The notes beneath the pieces are model-generated. The model saw nothing but the letters and a program-made list of their open reading frames with translations. It did no database searches and was not told the origin of the DNA. Source: Phytohabitans suffuscus (GTDB lineage Bacteria > Actinomycetota > Actinomycetes > Mycobacteriales > Micromonosporaceae). Taken from it: a DNA stretch of 64,000 nucleotides. The position numbers and the translations under genes were made by a program. Each line of letters begins with the position of its first letter. Position 1 is the first letter of the stretch. Shown piece after piece: positions 26,656-35,889 of this stretch. The DNA lies in the NCBI RefSeq assembly GCF_011764565.1, contig NZ_AP022871.1, positions 5,394,320 through 5,458,319 of the forward strand, in the 5' to 3' direction.

Positions 26656-29117
26656 ATGGCTGGCCGCACCACCCAGGCGAGTCGGCGGCGCGGCGCGTCC
26701 ACCGCGCGCGCCGCGAGCAGTCGTGCGCGCCAGACCTCACGCACCCGCCGCCGTTCCTCGACCGGCAGCCCGGCCGTGTTCGTCGGCCGCGGCGTCCGCG
26801 CACTCTGGATGGGCCTCGCGCACGGCGTGGGGTGGGCGGTCCGGGGCGTCGGCCGCCAGGCCGCCAACGCCCGCGACCTCGACCCCGAGCACCGCCGCGA
26901 CGGCGCCGGCCTCCTGCTGCTGGGCCTGGCGATCCTCACCGGCGTCGCGGTCTGGTTCTCCGGCGCCGGCCCGGTCGGCGAGCGGGTGGCCGACACCGTG
27001 CGCCTCTTCCTCGGCGCGATCGCCGCCGCGCTGCCGCTGCTGCTGCTCGTCGCCGCGCTCCGCCTGATGCGCGAGGCCAGCGACCCCGAGCACCGGGGGC
27101 GCGGCGTGGTCGGCTGGTCCGCGCTGATCCTCTCCGCGGCCGGCCTGCTGCACGTCGCCCAGGACCCGATCGACAACGCCCAGCGCGACTACGCGGGCGG
27201 GCTGGTCGGCGCCGCGATCGGTGGCCTGCTGGAGCGGGCGGTCACCCAGTGGGTGGCCATGCCCCTGCTCGTGCTGCTGTTCCTCTTCGGCCTGCTGGTC
27301 ATCACGGCCACCCCGATCAACAAGGTGCCGGAGCGGCTCGGCCTGCTGGTCAGCTCGCTGCTGGGCCGCCCGCTGCCCGCCGACGACACCGCGCCGGCGG
27401 ACGACGACGAGGACGAGGAAGAAGAAGAGGAGCCCGCGCCGGTGCGCCGCCGGTCGTCGTCGCGCCGCAGGCAGGCGGCCCTCGCGGACGGCGCCGGCGA
27501 GTCCTCCGGCGAGGAGGAGATCGTCCACGACACGGTGGTCCTGCCGCGCAAGCCACCGGCCGCCGTGCCCGCCGCCCGCAAGGTCACCGAGCCGCCCGAG
27601 CACTCGGCGCCGCCCACCCGCGCCGAGCAGCTCGCCATCACCGGCATGGCCGGCGACTACAAGCTCCCCCGCCCAACCTGCTCAAGCAGGGCGCCGCGGC
27701 CAAGAGCCGGAGCAAGGCGAACGACGAGGTCATCGCGGCGCTGCAGGGCGTGTTCGAGCAGTTCGACGTGGACGCGGCGGTCACCGGCTTCACGCGGGGG
27801 CCGACGGTCACCCGGTACGAGGTGGAGCTGGGCCTCGGCGTCAAGGTCGAGCGGATCACGCAGCTGTCGCGCAACATCGCATACGCGGTGAAGTCGCCCG
27901 ACGTGCGCATCCTCAGCCCCATCCCGGGCAAGAGCGCGGTCGGCGTCGAGATCCCCAACTCCGACCGCGAAGACGTGGCGCTCGGCGACGTGCTCCGCTC
28001 CCGCGCCGCGACCGGCGACCACCACCCGATGCTCGTCGCGCTCGGCAAGGACATCGAGGGCGGCTACGTGGTGGCCAACCTCGCGAAGATGCCGCACATC
28101 CTCATCGCCGGCGCCACCGGCGCGGGCAAGTCGTCCTGCCTCAACTCGCTGCTCGTCTCGATCCTGACCCGGGCCACGCCGGACGAGGTGCGGCTGGTCC
28201 TGATCGACCCGAAGCGCGTGGAGATGAGCGCGTACGAGGGCATCCCGCACCTCGTCACCCCGATCATCACCAACCCCAAGAAGGCCGCCGACTCGCTCGA
28301 CTGGGTCGTCCGCGAGATGGACATGCGGTACGACGACCTGGCCGCCGCCGGGGTGCGCCACATCGACGACTACAACCGCAAGGTGCGCGCCGGGCAGGTC
28401 AAGCCGCCGCCGGGCAGCGAGCGGGAGATCCGCCCGTACCCGTACCTGCTGGTGATCGTGGACGAGCTGGCCGACCTGATGATGGTCGCCCCGCGCGACG
28501 TCGAAGACTCGGTCGTCCGGATCACCCAGCTCGCCCGCGCCGCCGGCATCCACCTCGTACTGGCCACCCAGCGCCCCTCGGTCGACGTCGTCACCGGCCT
28601 CATCAAGGCGAACGTGCCGAGCCGGCTCGCGTTCGCCACCTCCTCGCTCGCCGACTCCCGGGTCATCCTCGACCAGCCCGGCGCGGAGAAGCTGATCGGC
28701 CGCGGCGACGGCCTCTTCCTGCCGATGGGCGCCTCCAAGCCGATCCGCATCCAGGGCGCCTGGGTCGGCGAAAACGAGATCAACGACGTGGTCAAGTACT
28801 GCAAGGGCCAGCGCGAGCCGGAGTTCCGTCCGGACGTGCTGACCCCGGTGCAGGACCCGAAGAAGAAGATCGACGAGGAGGTCGGCGACGACCTCGACCT
28901 GCTCGTGCAGGCGATCGAGCTGGTGGTCACCTCGCAGTTCGGCTCCACCTCGATGCTCCAGCGAAAGCTGCGGGTCGGCTTCGCCAAGGCGGGCCGCCTG
29001 ATGGACCTGATGGAGACCCGCGGCATCGTCGGCCCGTCCGAGGGCTCCAAGGCGCGCGACGTGCTCGTCAAGCCCGACGAGTTGGAGGAGGCACTGGCCC
29101 AGCTCCGCCCGGAGTAG
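26656..29117 (+). CDS. ftsK: DNA translocase FtsK, one apparent frameshift
   Basis: The chromosome-dimer-resolving translocase of the septum. The N-terminal part has four membrane helices (LLLLGLAILTGVAVWFSGAG onward) and an acidic linker. The motor has Walker A AGATGAGKS and Walker B LLVIVDELADLMM, and the gamma DNA-reading domain ends the protein (SMLQRKLRVGFAKAGRLMDL). At nt 27664-27668 the run CTCCCCCGCCC lacks one C; adding it joins YKLP to PPNLLKQG for an 820-residue protein. Since FtsK is normally needed, an assembly error is the better explanation. Confidence 0.92.
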
Positions 29118-29202
29118 AGGCGCGGCGCTGAAGCGGCAGTAGATCGTCCGGAATCTGTCCTAACGTGACCGCGATCTGACCGTATCCGAGCGAAGGAACA
29201 TC

Positions 29203-29889
29203 ATGGACATTGTGCTGGTTGCTGGCCTCTGGCTCGACGGGTCCACATGGGACGGCGTCGGGGCCGCGCTCGAGCCGCTCGGCCACCGGCCCGTGCCGGT
29301 CACCCTCCCGGGCCAGGGTGACCAGGCCGGGTCCGCCACGCTCGCCGACCAGGTGGCGGCCGTGGTCGCCGCCGTCGACTCGGCATCCGGCCAGCCGATG
29401 GTGGTCGGGCACTCCGCCGCGTGCACGCTGGCCTGGCTGGCCGCCGACGCGCGGCCGGAGCGGGTGGCCAAGCTGGCCCTGATCGGCGGCTTCCCGTCCA
29501 GCGACGGCAAGCCGTACGCCGACTTCTTCCCCGTGCACGACGGCGTGATGCCCTTCCCCGGCTGGGGGCCGTTCGAGGGGGCGGACTCCGCCGATCTTGA
29601 CGACGAGGCCCGGCGGCGGATCGCGTCGGCGGCGATCCCGGTGCCCGAGGCGGTGGCCAAGGGCGTGGTGCGGCTGGCGGACGAGCGGCGGTTCGACGTA
29701 CCGGTCGTCATGGTCTGCCCAGAGTTCACGGCGGCGCAGGCGCGGGAGTGGATCGACGAGGGTGACGTGCCCGAGCTGGCGAAGGTCAAGCGGCTCGACC
29801 TCGTCGACATCGACTCCGGGCACTGGCCGATGATCACCAGGCCGGTCGAGCTGGCTCGGCTGCTCGCGGCGGCGGCGGACGGAGCCTGA
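29203..29889 (+). CDS. Alpha/beta hydrolase
   Basis: A 228-residue hydrolase. The nucleophile elbow is GHSAA (Ser in VVGHSAACTLAW), the acid is probably in MVCPEFTAAQAREW or nearby, and the His is in DIDSGHWPMITRP. The protein is short, with a small lid (FFPVHDGVMPFPGWGPFEGA). The substrate is unknown; esterase or thioesterase-like activity is possible. It starts 85 bp after ftsK with AAGGA before the ATG. Confidence 0.88.
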   Translation: MDIVLVAGLWLDGSTWDGVGAALEPLGHRPVPVTLPGQGDQAGSATLADQVAAVVAAVDSASGQPMVVGHSAACTLAWLAADARPERVAKLALIGGFPSSDGKPYADFFPVHDGVMPFPGWGPFEGADSADLDDEARRRIASAAIPVPEAVAKGVVRLADERRFDVPVVMVCPEFTAAQAREWIDEGDVPELAKVKRLDLVDIDSGHWPMITRPVELARLLAAAADGA

Positions 29890-29908
29890 CAGCCGGCTGG
29901 CCGGCCTC

Positions 29909-29914
29909 TACTGT
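29909..29914 (+). promoter_or_regulatory. -10 box of leaderless regulator gene
   Basis: TACTGT lies 6 nt before the GTG at 29921; no ribosome-binding site is present. Confidence 0.5.
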
Positions 29915-29920
29915 CAACGT

Positions 29921-30574
29921 GTGGAGGCTTTAGAGGCGCTGGCGCTGCTGACCGACCCGGTGCGGCGGTCGGCGTACCAGGTGGTCACGGAAGCCGGCGC
30001 GGAGCCGGTCGGGCGCGACGAGGTCGCGGCGGCGCTCGGGGTCGGCCGCACCCTCGCCGCCTTCCACCTCGACAAGCTTGTCGATGCCGGGCTGCTGGAG
30101 GTGTCCTTCGCGCGGCGGACCGGGCGGTCCGGCCCGGGGGCCGGACGGCCGGCGAAGCTTTACCGGCGGGCGGCCGGCGAGCACGTCGTGAGCGTGCCCC
30201 CGCGGGCGTACCTGTCGGCCGCCGAGCTGCTCGCCGAGGGGGTCGAGCGGGCCGGCGCCGACGAGGCGGTCTACGGCGTCGCGCGCGAGCACGGGCGGGA
30301 GGTCGGTGCGGCCGCCGGCGCGGGTGCCGACCCGGTCGAGGTGCTCGCCGCGCGCGGCTACGAGCCGGAGCCGGACGGCTCCACCGTGCGCCTGCGCAAC
30401 TGCCCCTTCCACCAGCTCGCCCAGCGCTTCCCGCCGCTGGTGTGCGGCATGAACCTGGCGCTGGTCGAGGGAGTGCTGGCGGGCGCCGAGGCGGGCGGGT
30501 GGCAGGCCCGGCTGGACCCCGGACCCGGCTACTGCTGCGTGACGCTTTCTAAAAACAACAGATCTGATTTATAG
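29921..30574 (+). CDS. ArsR/SufR-like transcriptional regulator with Cys-rich C-terminus
   Basis: A 217-residue regulator. A winged helix lies at about residues 8-65 (EVAAALGVGRTLAAFHLDKL VDAG). The C-terminal part resembles the COG2345/SufR type: LRNCPFHQLA, a Cys in PLVCGMNLALVEG and a CC pair in GPGYCCVTLS, which could bind an Fe-S cluster or metal. It is followed 7 bp later by a DUF3291 gene. Redox or nitric-oxide sensing is possible by analogy but not shown. Confidence 0.83.
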   Translation: MEALEALALLTDPVRRSAYQVVTEAGAEPVGRDEVAAALGVGRTLAAFHLDKLVDAGLLEVSFARRTGRSGPGAGRPAKLYRRAAGEHVVSVPPRAYLSAAELLAEGVERAGADEAVYGVAREHGREVGAAAGAGADPVEVLAARGYEPEPDGSTVRLRNCPFHQLAQRFPPLVCGMNLALVEGVLAGAEAGGWQARLDPGPGYCCVTLSKNNRSDL

Positions 30575-30575
30575 T
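30570..30575 (+). promoter_or_regulatory. -10 box of leaderless DUF3291 gene
   Basis: TATAGT overlaps the stop codon of the upstream regulator and ends 6 nt before the ATG at 30582. The short stretch around it is AT-rich, unlike its surroundings, so the gene may have its own leaderless transcript. Confidence 0.5.
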
Positions 30576-30581
30576 ACGGCC

Positions 30582-31058
30582 ATGAGCGACTACCACCTGG
30601 CCCAGCTCAACGTGGCGTACCCGCGCGCGCCCCTCGACGACCCCTCGATGGCCGGCTTCGTCGACGACCTCACCCTGATCAACGCGCGCGCCGACGCCGC
30701 GCCCGGCTTCGTCTGGCGGCTGGTCGGCGAAGGCTCGGACGACGCGACCGGCCTGCGCCCGTTCGGTCCGGACCTCATGGTGAACATGTCGGTGTGGGAG
30801 TCGGTCGAGGCGCTGCGCGACTTCACCTACCGCGACGGGATCCACCTGGAGTCGCTGCGCCGGCGGCGCGAGTGGTTCTCGCACGAAGGGCTCGGCGCGC
30901 ACCTGGTGCTGTGGTGGGTGCCGGCCGGCACGCTGCCCACCCTCGAAGAGGCGCGGGAGCGGCTGGCGCTGCTCGACCGGGAGGGGCCCGGCCCGCAGGC
31001 GTTCACGCTCCGCGAGCCGCACCCGGCACCGCTCGCACCGGGATTCGCCCGGAGCTGA
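30582..31058 (+). CDS. DUF3291 family protein
   Basis: A 158-residue protein of the DUF3291 (dimeric alpha-beta barrel-like) family: HLAQLNVAYPRAPLDDPSMA, VNMSVWESVEALRDFTYRDG, HLVLWWVPAGTLPTLEEA. The family is related in fold to antibiotic-biosynthesis monooxygenases but its function is unknown. It lies 7 bp after a SufR-like regulator and is possibly controlled by it. Confidence 0.9.
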   Translation: MSDYHLAQLNVAYPRAPLDDPSMAGFVDDLTLINARADAAPGFVWRLVGEGSDDATGLRPFGPDLMVNMSVWESVEALRDFTYRDGIHLESLRRRREWFSHEGLGAHLVLWWVPAGTLPTLEEARERLALLDREGPGPQAFTLREPHPAPLAPGFARS

Positions 31059-31095
31059 GGGCCAGGGGGAGCTGAGGGCCCGGGGGAGCTGAGAG

Positions 31096-32364
31096 CTAGG
31101 GGAGATAGCGGTCGAGCAGCTCGTTGCGGAAGACGCCGCGCGGGTCGCTGGCGCGGGCGAGGGCGGCGGCGTCCCGCAGCCTCGGGTACCGCTCGGCGAC
31201 CACCTCGGGCGCCATCGCGAAGACCTTTCCCCAGTGCGGGCGCGCGTCGAACCGCGCCAGCCGCTCCTCGATAACGTCCACCACCGGGGCGACCGCCGCC
31301 ATGTCCCTGACCCAGGTGAAGTGGAAGGCGACGCTGTCGCGCCCGTACGAGGGGCTGAGCCACAGCCGGTCGGCCGCGATGGTACGGATCTCGCAGATCT
31401 GGAGCACCGGCGCGATCCGGTCACGCACGGCGTCCAGCGCGTCCAGCGCGGCGACCGCGTCCCCGCGTGCCACGAAGTACTCGGTCTGCAGCTCCTCCCC
31501 GCTGCTCGGGGTGAACTCCAGCCGGAAGTGCGGCAGCCGCGCGTGCCACGGGCCGGGTACGCCGAGCTGCTCGGTGCAGTTCTCCGGCGGCATACCGGGC
31601 ACCGGGTGGCGGGGTCCGTCCGCCCGCACCGCGCCGAACCACCGCCGCGGCGGCGGGAGCGGCTCGTCGGCGCGGCGCTTGACCCACACGTTGCGCACGG
31701 TCGGGCCGGTCCAGCCGGTGAACGCGCTCACGCTGTACGCCGCGGCCATCACCTCGGTGAAGTGCTCGCGGAGCGCGGCCAGCGGCATGGCGTCGTAGAC
31801 GTACTGCTCGACCTCGAACGCGGGCTGCACGTCGAGCGTGAGCCGGGTGGCCACGCCGAACGCGCCGAGCCCCACCGCCACCGCGTCGAAGACGTCGCCG
31901 TCGCCGCGGGCGAGGTTGACCAGCTCGCCGCCGGCGGTCACCAGCTCGATCCCGGCGACGGCCGTGGCCAGCCCGCCGTTGCGTATGCCCGAGCCGTGCG
32001 TGCCGGTCGCGCACGCCCCGGCCACCGACAGGTGCGGCAGCGAGCCGAGGTTGTGCAGCGCGTACCCCTTGCCGTCGAGGTAGGGCGCCACCTCGCCGTA
32101 CCGCAGCCCGGCCGAGATCGTGACCGTGGCGGCGGCGGTGTCCAGGTCCATCACCGGCGGCAGCCCGGCCACGCTGACGAGGTCGCCGGGGGAGTCCGCG
32201 ATCCGGTTGAACGAGTGGCCGGTGCCGAGCGCGTGGATCCGCTCCGCGCCGGCGACGAGTGCCTGGAGCCGCGGGACGCTGGAGGGGCGGTGCAGTCGCC
32301 GCGCGGCGAACGTGACGTTGCCGGCCCAGTTGCTGATCCGCTCGTTCGCGTCCCGATCTCGCAT
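31096..32364 (-). CDS. Alditol (xylitol) oxidase
   Basis: A 422-residue FAD-dependent oxidase of the vanillyl-alcohol-oxidase fold, very like Streptomyces coelicolor AldO. The FAD-binding block GTGHSFNRIADSPGDLVSVA carries His50, the expected covalent FAD attachment site. The C-terminal substrate domain includes NCTEQLGVPGPWHARLPHFR and ARPHWGKVFAMAPE, both diagnostic. It oxidises sugar alcohols such as xylitol and sorbitol to aldoses with H2O2 release. It is divergent from rimO. Confidence 0.93.
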   Translation of the reverse strand: MRDRDANERISNWAGNVTFAARRLHRPSSVPRLQALVAGAERIHALGTGHSFNRIADSPGDLVSVAGLPPVMDLDTAAATVTISAGLRYGEVAPYLDGKGYALHNLGSLPHLSVAGACATGTHGSGIRNGGLATAVAGIELVTAGGELVNLARGDGDVFDAVAVGLGAFGVATRLTLDVQPAFEVEQYVYDAMPLAALREHFTEVMAAAYSVSAFTGWTGPTVRNVWVKRRADEPLPPPRRWFGAVRADGPRHPVPGMPPENCTEQLGVPGPWHARLPHFRLEFTPSSGEELQTEYFVARGDAVAALDALDAVRDRIAPVLQICEIRTIAADRLWLSPSYGRDSVAFHFTWVRDMAAVAPVVDVIEERLARFDARPHWGKVFAMAPEVVAERYPRLRDAAALARASDPRGVFRNELLDRYLP

Positions 32365-32434
32365 AGGCGGTATCGTCCCGCACTTCCGGTGCGGACGCCT
32401 CGGGCATCTCCACCGCCGCGACCGGTACCCTCGG

Positions 32435-33940
32435 ATGGTGTCTGCCTCCTCCGCCGAACCCCGTCGCGTAGCCCTGCTGACGCTCGGCTGCGCCCGTAAC
32501 GAAGTCGACTCGGAGGAGCTGGCCGGCCGCCTGCACGCCGACGGGTGGGAGGTCACCACCGACGGCGAGCGGGCCGACGTGGTGCTCGTCAACACGTGCG
32601 GTTTCGTCGACAAGGCCAAGCAGGACTCGATCCAGACGCTGATGGCCGCCGCCGACACCGGGGCCAAGGTGGTCGCGGCCGGCTGCATGGCCGAGCGGTA
32701 CGGGCGGGAGCTGGCCGAGAGCCTGCCCGAGGCGCACGCGGTGCTCGGCTTCGACGACTACCCGGAGATCGCCGCCCGCCTCGGGTCGGTGCTCGCCGGC
32801 GAGCGGCTGCGCGCGCACACCCCGCGCGACCGCCGCGAGCTGCTGCCGATCACCCCGGTCGCGCGCCGCGAGAGCGAGGTCGTGGTCCCCGGACACCTGC
32901 CCACCGAGTCGTTCGGACCTGGCGACGGGCGCGGGGGCCGCGCCGGCGCGGATGACGCGGGGCGCCCCAAGCACCTGCGCCGGCGCCGCCTGCAGGAGGG
33001 CCCGGTGGCCTCCCTCAAGCTGGCCAGCGGGTGCGACCGCAGGTGCGCGTTCTGCGCGATCCCGGCGTTCCGCGGGGCGTTCGTGTCGCGTACGCCCGAC
33101 GAGCTGCTCGCCGAGGCCGAGTGGCTGGCCAAGACCGGGGTCCGCGAGCTGGTGCTGGTGAGCGAAAACTCGACGTCGTACGGCAAGGACCTCGGCGACC
33201 CCCGCCTGCTGGAAAAGCTGCTGCCCCAGCTCGCCGCGGTCGAGGGGATCGTGCGGGTGCGGGCCAGCTACCTGCAGCCCGCCGAGACCCGTCCCGGGCT
33301 GGTCGAGGTGATCGCCACCACCCCCGGCGTCGCGCCGTACTTCGACCTGTCGTTCCAGCACTCCAGCGAGCCGGTGCTGCGGCGGATGCGGCGCTTCGGC
33401 TCGACGGCGCGCTTCCTCGACCTGCTGGAGTCGGTGCGGGCGCTGGCGCCGGAGGCGGGCGCGCGGAGCAACTTCATCGTGGGCTTCCCCGGCGAGACGC
33501 GGTCCGATGTGGACGAGCTGGTGCGCTTCCTGACCGACGCGCGGCTCGACGCGATCGGCGTCTTCGACTACAGCGACGAGGACGGCACCGAGGCCGCCAC
33601 CATGACCGGCAAGGTCGGCCGGGCGACGATCAAGCGGCGGTACGACAAGCTGCTCGCCCTCGCCGAGGAGCTGTGCGCCCAGCGCGCCTCCGACCGGCTC
33701 GGCTCCGTGGTCGAGGTGCTCGTCGACACCGTGGACGACGGCGTCGTCGAGGGCCGCGCCGCCCACCAGGCGCCCGAGGTCGACGGGTCGGTGACGCTCG
33801 TGGCCGGCGACGCCGGGGTCGACCTGGCCGCGCTGCTCCCCGGCGACCTGGTCCGGGCCACGGTCACCGCGACCGAGGGCGTCGACCTGGTGGCCGTGCC
33901 CACCGGGATGGCCTCCGCGGCACCCCGGGCGGTGGCATGA
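32435..33940 (+). CDS. rimO: Ribosomal protein S12 methylthiotransferase RimO
   Basis: A 501-residue radical-SAM methylthiotransferase that modifies Asp88 of ribosomal protein S12. The N-terminal UPF0004 domain has Cys19, Cys55 and Cys84; the radical-SAM motif CDRRCAFC is at 200-207; a TRAM domain ends the protein. An insert rich in Gly, Arg and Asp (about residues 155-185) separates the first two domains. The GTG at 32438 is 6 nt after a TACCCT box and may be the true leaderless start. It overlaps pgsA by ATGA. Confidence 0.94.
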   Translation: MVSASSAEPRRVALLTLGCARNEVDSEELAGRLHADGWEVTTDGERADVVLVNTCGFVDKAKQDSIQTLMAAADTGAKVVAAGCMAERYGRELAESLPEAHAVLGFDDYPEIAARLGSVLAGERLRAHTPRDRRELLPITPVARRESEVVVPGHLPTESFGPGDGRGGRAGADDAGRPKHLRRRRLQEGPVASLKLASGCDRRCAFCAIPAFRGAFVSRTPDELLAEAEWLAKTGVRELVLVSENSTSYGKDLGDPRLLEKLLPQLAAVEGIVRVRASYLQPAETRPGLVEVIATTPGVAPYFDLSFQHSSEPVLRRMRRFGSTARFLDLLESVRALAPEAGARSNFIVGFPGETRSDVDELVRFLTDARLDAIGVFDYSDEDGTEAATMTGKVGRATIKRRYDKLLALAEELCAQRASDRLGSVVEVLVDTVDDGVVEGRAAHQAPEVDGSVTLVAGDAGVDLAALLPGDLVRATVTATEGVDLVAVPTGMASAAPRAVA

Positions 33941-34533
33941 GCGGCGACCCCGCCGTACAGGCGGCGCCGATGCCGCCGCCGGTGCCCCTGGTCAACGCGG
34001 CGAACGCGATCACCGCGCTCCGCCTGGTCATGGTGCCGCTGTTCGTGGCGATGGTCATCGCCTCCGACATGGTCGCGCGCGACTGGCGGATCGCGGCCTG
34101 CCTCACGTTCGGGCTGGCGTCGCTCACCGATTTCGTCGACGGCTGGATCGCCCGGCGGTACGGGCTGGTCACCGCGTTCGGCAAGGTCGCCGACCCGATC
34201 GCCGACAAGGCGCTCACCGGCGCCGCGCTGGTGTTGCTCTCGTGGTACGACCGGCTGCCGTGGTGGGTGACGGCGGTGATCCTGGTACGCGAGGTGGGCG
34301 TGACGCTGCTGCGCTTCTGGGTGATCCGGTACGGCGTGATCGCGGCCAGCCGCGGTGGCAAGATCAAGACGACGCTCCAGATCCTGGCGATCGGCTGGTA
34401 CCTGTGGCCGTTCCCCGAGCCGCTCTCCGGCGTCGGCCCGTGGATCATGGCGGCCGCGGTCGTGACCACCGCCGCCACCGGCCTCGACTACACGCTCCGG
34501 GCCCTGCGCATGCGGGCGGCCGCGCGTGCCTGA
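33937..34533 (+). CDS. pgsA: CDP-diacylglycerol-glycerol-3-phosphate 3-phosphatidyltransferase
   Basis: A 198-residue membrane enzyme that makes phosphatidylglycerophosphate. The CDP-alcohol phosphatidyltransferase motif is complete: D65-x2-D68-G69-x2-A72-R73-x8-G82-x3-D86-x3-D90. Several membrane helices follow. It sits between rimO and cinA, overlapping both, the standard actinobacterial order. Confidence 0.92.
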   Translation: MSGDPAVQAAPMPPPVPLVNAANAITALRLVMVPLFVAMVIASDMVARDWRIAACLTFGLASLTDFVDGWIARRYGLVTAFGKVADPIADKALTGAALVLLSWYDRLPWWVTAVILVREVGVTLLRFWVIRYGVIAASRGGKIKTTLQILAIGWYLWPFPEPLSGVGPWIMAAAVVTTAATGLDYTLRALRMRAAARA

Positions 34534-35014
34534 CCCGCTCGGCCACGCCGCCGTCCCGGCGGCCGCCGGCGTGGTGCACGCCCTGGTCGAGCGGCGGGAG
34601 ACGCTCGCCACCGCCGAGTCGCTGACCGGCGGCCTCGTCGCCGCCACGATCGTCGAGGTGGCCGGGGCGAGCGCGGTCTTCCGGGGCGGCCTCGTGGTCT
34701 ACGCCACCGACCTCAAGGCGACCCTGGCCGGGGTGCCGGCGGACCTGCTCGACGCGCGCGGCCCGGTCGACCCCGACGTGGCGCTCGCGCTGGCCGAGGG
34801 GTGCCGGGCCCGCTGCGGCGCCGACTGGGGGCTCTCCACTACGGGTGTGGCGGGTCCGGAGCCGCAGGGCGGCAGGCCGGTCGGCCTCGTATACGTGGCG
34901 CTGGCCGGCCCGACCGGTTCAGCCGTGCGCGAACTCGCCCTGGTCGGCGACCGCCGGGCGATCCGCTCGGCGAGCGTCACCGAGGCCCTCCGCCTGCTGA
35001 AGGAGCACCTGTAA
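34526..35014 (+). CDS. cinA: CinA C-terminal-domain nicotinamide-nucleotide amidase
   Basis: A 162-residue stand-alone CinA C-terminal domain (PncC type), which deamidates NMN to nicotinate mononucleotide in NAD recycling. The family residues are present: TAESLTGGLVAATI with the catalytic Ser, and GLSTTGVAGPEPQGG RPVGLVYVAL. GTG at 34526 overlaps the end of pgsA by 8 bp. It lies just upstream of clgR, as in mycobacteria and streptomycetes. Confidence 0.92.
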   Translation: MPDPLGHAAVPAAAGVVHALVERRETLATAESLTGGLVAATIVEVAGASAVFRGGLVVYATDLKATLAGVPADLLDARGPVDPDVALALAEGCRARCGADWGLSTTGVAGPEPQGGRPVGLVYVALAGPTGSAVRELALVGDRRAIRSASVTEALRLLKEHL

Positions 35015-35140
35015 GGAATCTTTTGTCGGCTTCCCAGGTTCCCCCGAGATAGGAACGGCGGGCAAAGCTACCGCTAGGGGACGCTGTCGCCGGGCCGGTT
35101 AGCGGGTAACGTTGCGGGCAGCGTTTCCAGGGGAGGTGCG

Positions 35141-35701
35141 ATGATCCTGCTACGCCGTGTGATCGGTGACGCACTACGGGCGCGCCGGCAGGGGCAGCAC
35201 CGCACCCTGCGCGAGGTTTCCACCGCGGCCAACGTGAGCCTCGGTTACCTGTCCGAGATCGAGCGGGGCCAAAAAGAGGCGTCCAGCGAGCTGCTGGCCT
35301 CGATCTGCGAGGCGCTCGGCGCCCAGCTCTCGGAGCTGTTGCGCGAGGTCAGCGACGAGATGGCGCTGGCCGAGCAGATGGAGCACGTGCTCGTCCCGGC
35401 TCAGGGTGGCGACCGCGACGGCCGCGACACGCCGCCGGCGGCCGCCCCGGCCAGCACGCCCGCGCCCAGCCCCGCACCGGCCCCGGTGCCGGCCAAGGCG
35501 GGGGCCGGCGACGAGGCCGCGAGCCAGCCCGAGGCCGCCGTGCGCCACGCCGCCCGGCCCAGCAAGGTCGCCGGTGGCAAGATCACCGATGGCGCGGTCT
35601 CGGTCTCGATCCGCCAGGACACCCCGCTCGCCGCGGTCCTGCGCACCACGCGCACCGCGCGTCCCACGCCCCGTGACCGGGATGTAGTCTGCGTCGCCTG
35701 A
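35141..35701 (+). CDS. clgR: XRE-family regulator ClgR
   Basis: A 186-residue regulator. The helix-turn-helix at about residues 8-68 (TLREVSTAANVSLGYLSEIE RGQKEASSELL) matches ClgR, which activates clp protease and chaperone genes and, in mycobacteria, the psp operon. A Pro/Ala-rich spacer (100-140) precedes the C-terminus, which ends VVCVA; ClgR of relatives ends in small residues that mark it for ClpP degradation, so this tail may serve the same purpose. GGGGAGG lies before the ATG. Confidence 0.9.
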   Translation: MILLRRVIGDALRARRQGQHRTLREVSTAANVSLGYLSEIERGQKEASSELLASICEALGAQLSELLREVSDEMALAEQMEHVLVPAQGGDRDGRDTPPAAAPASTPAPSPAPAPVPAKAGAGDEAASQPEAAVRHAARPSKVAGGKITDGAVSVSIRQDTPLAAVLRTTRTARPTPRDRDVVCVA

Positions 35702-35889
35702 CACGCGTAGGGTTGAGGCCGCGGGGCGGCATCCACCCAGTCGCGTTGGCACATACCCGGATATCCCCTGAGGTCGCATGACGGGTTGGCGTCGGGCTGG
35801 GAGTATGGAACTCTGCCGGACCGCGGGGGCCTGCCGCCCGTGCGGTGGCGGCCTGACCGGAGTGCAGACACTGAGGGGATACCGCGGAG

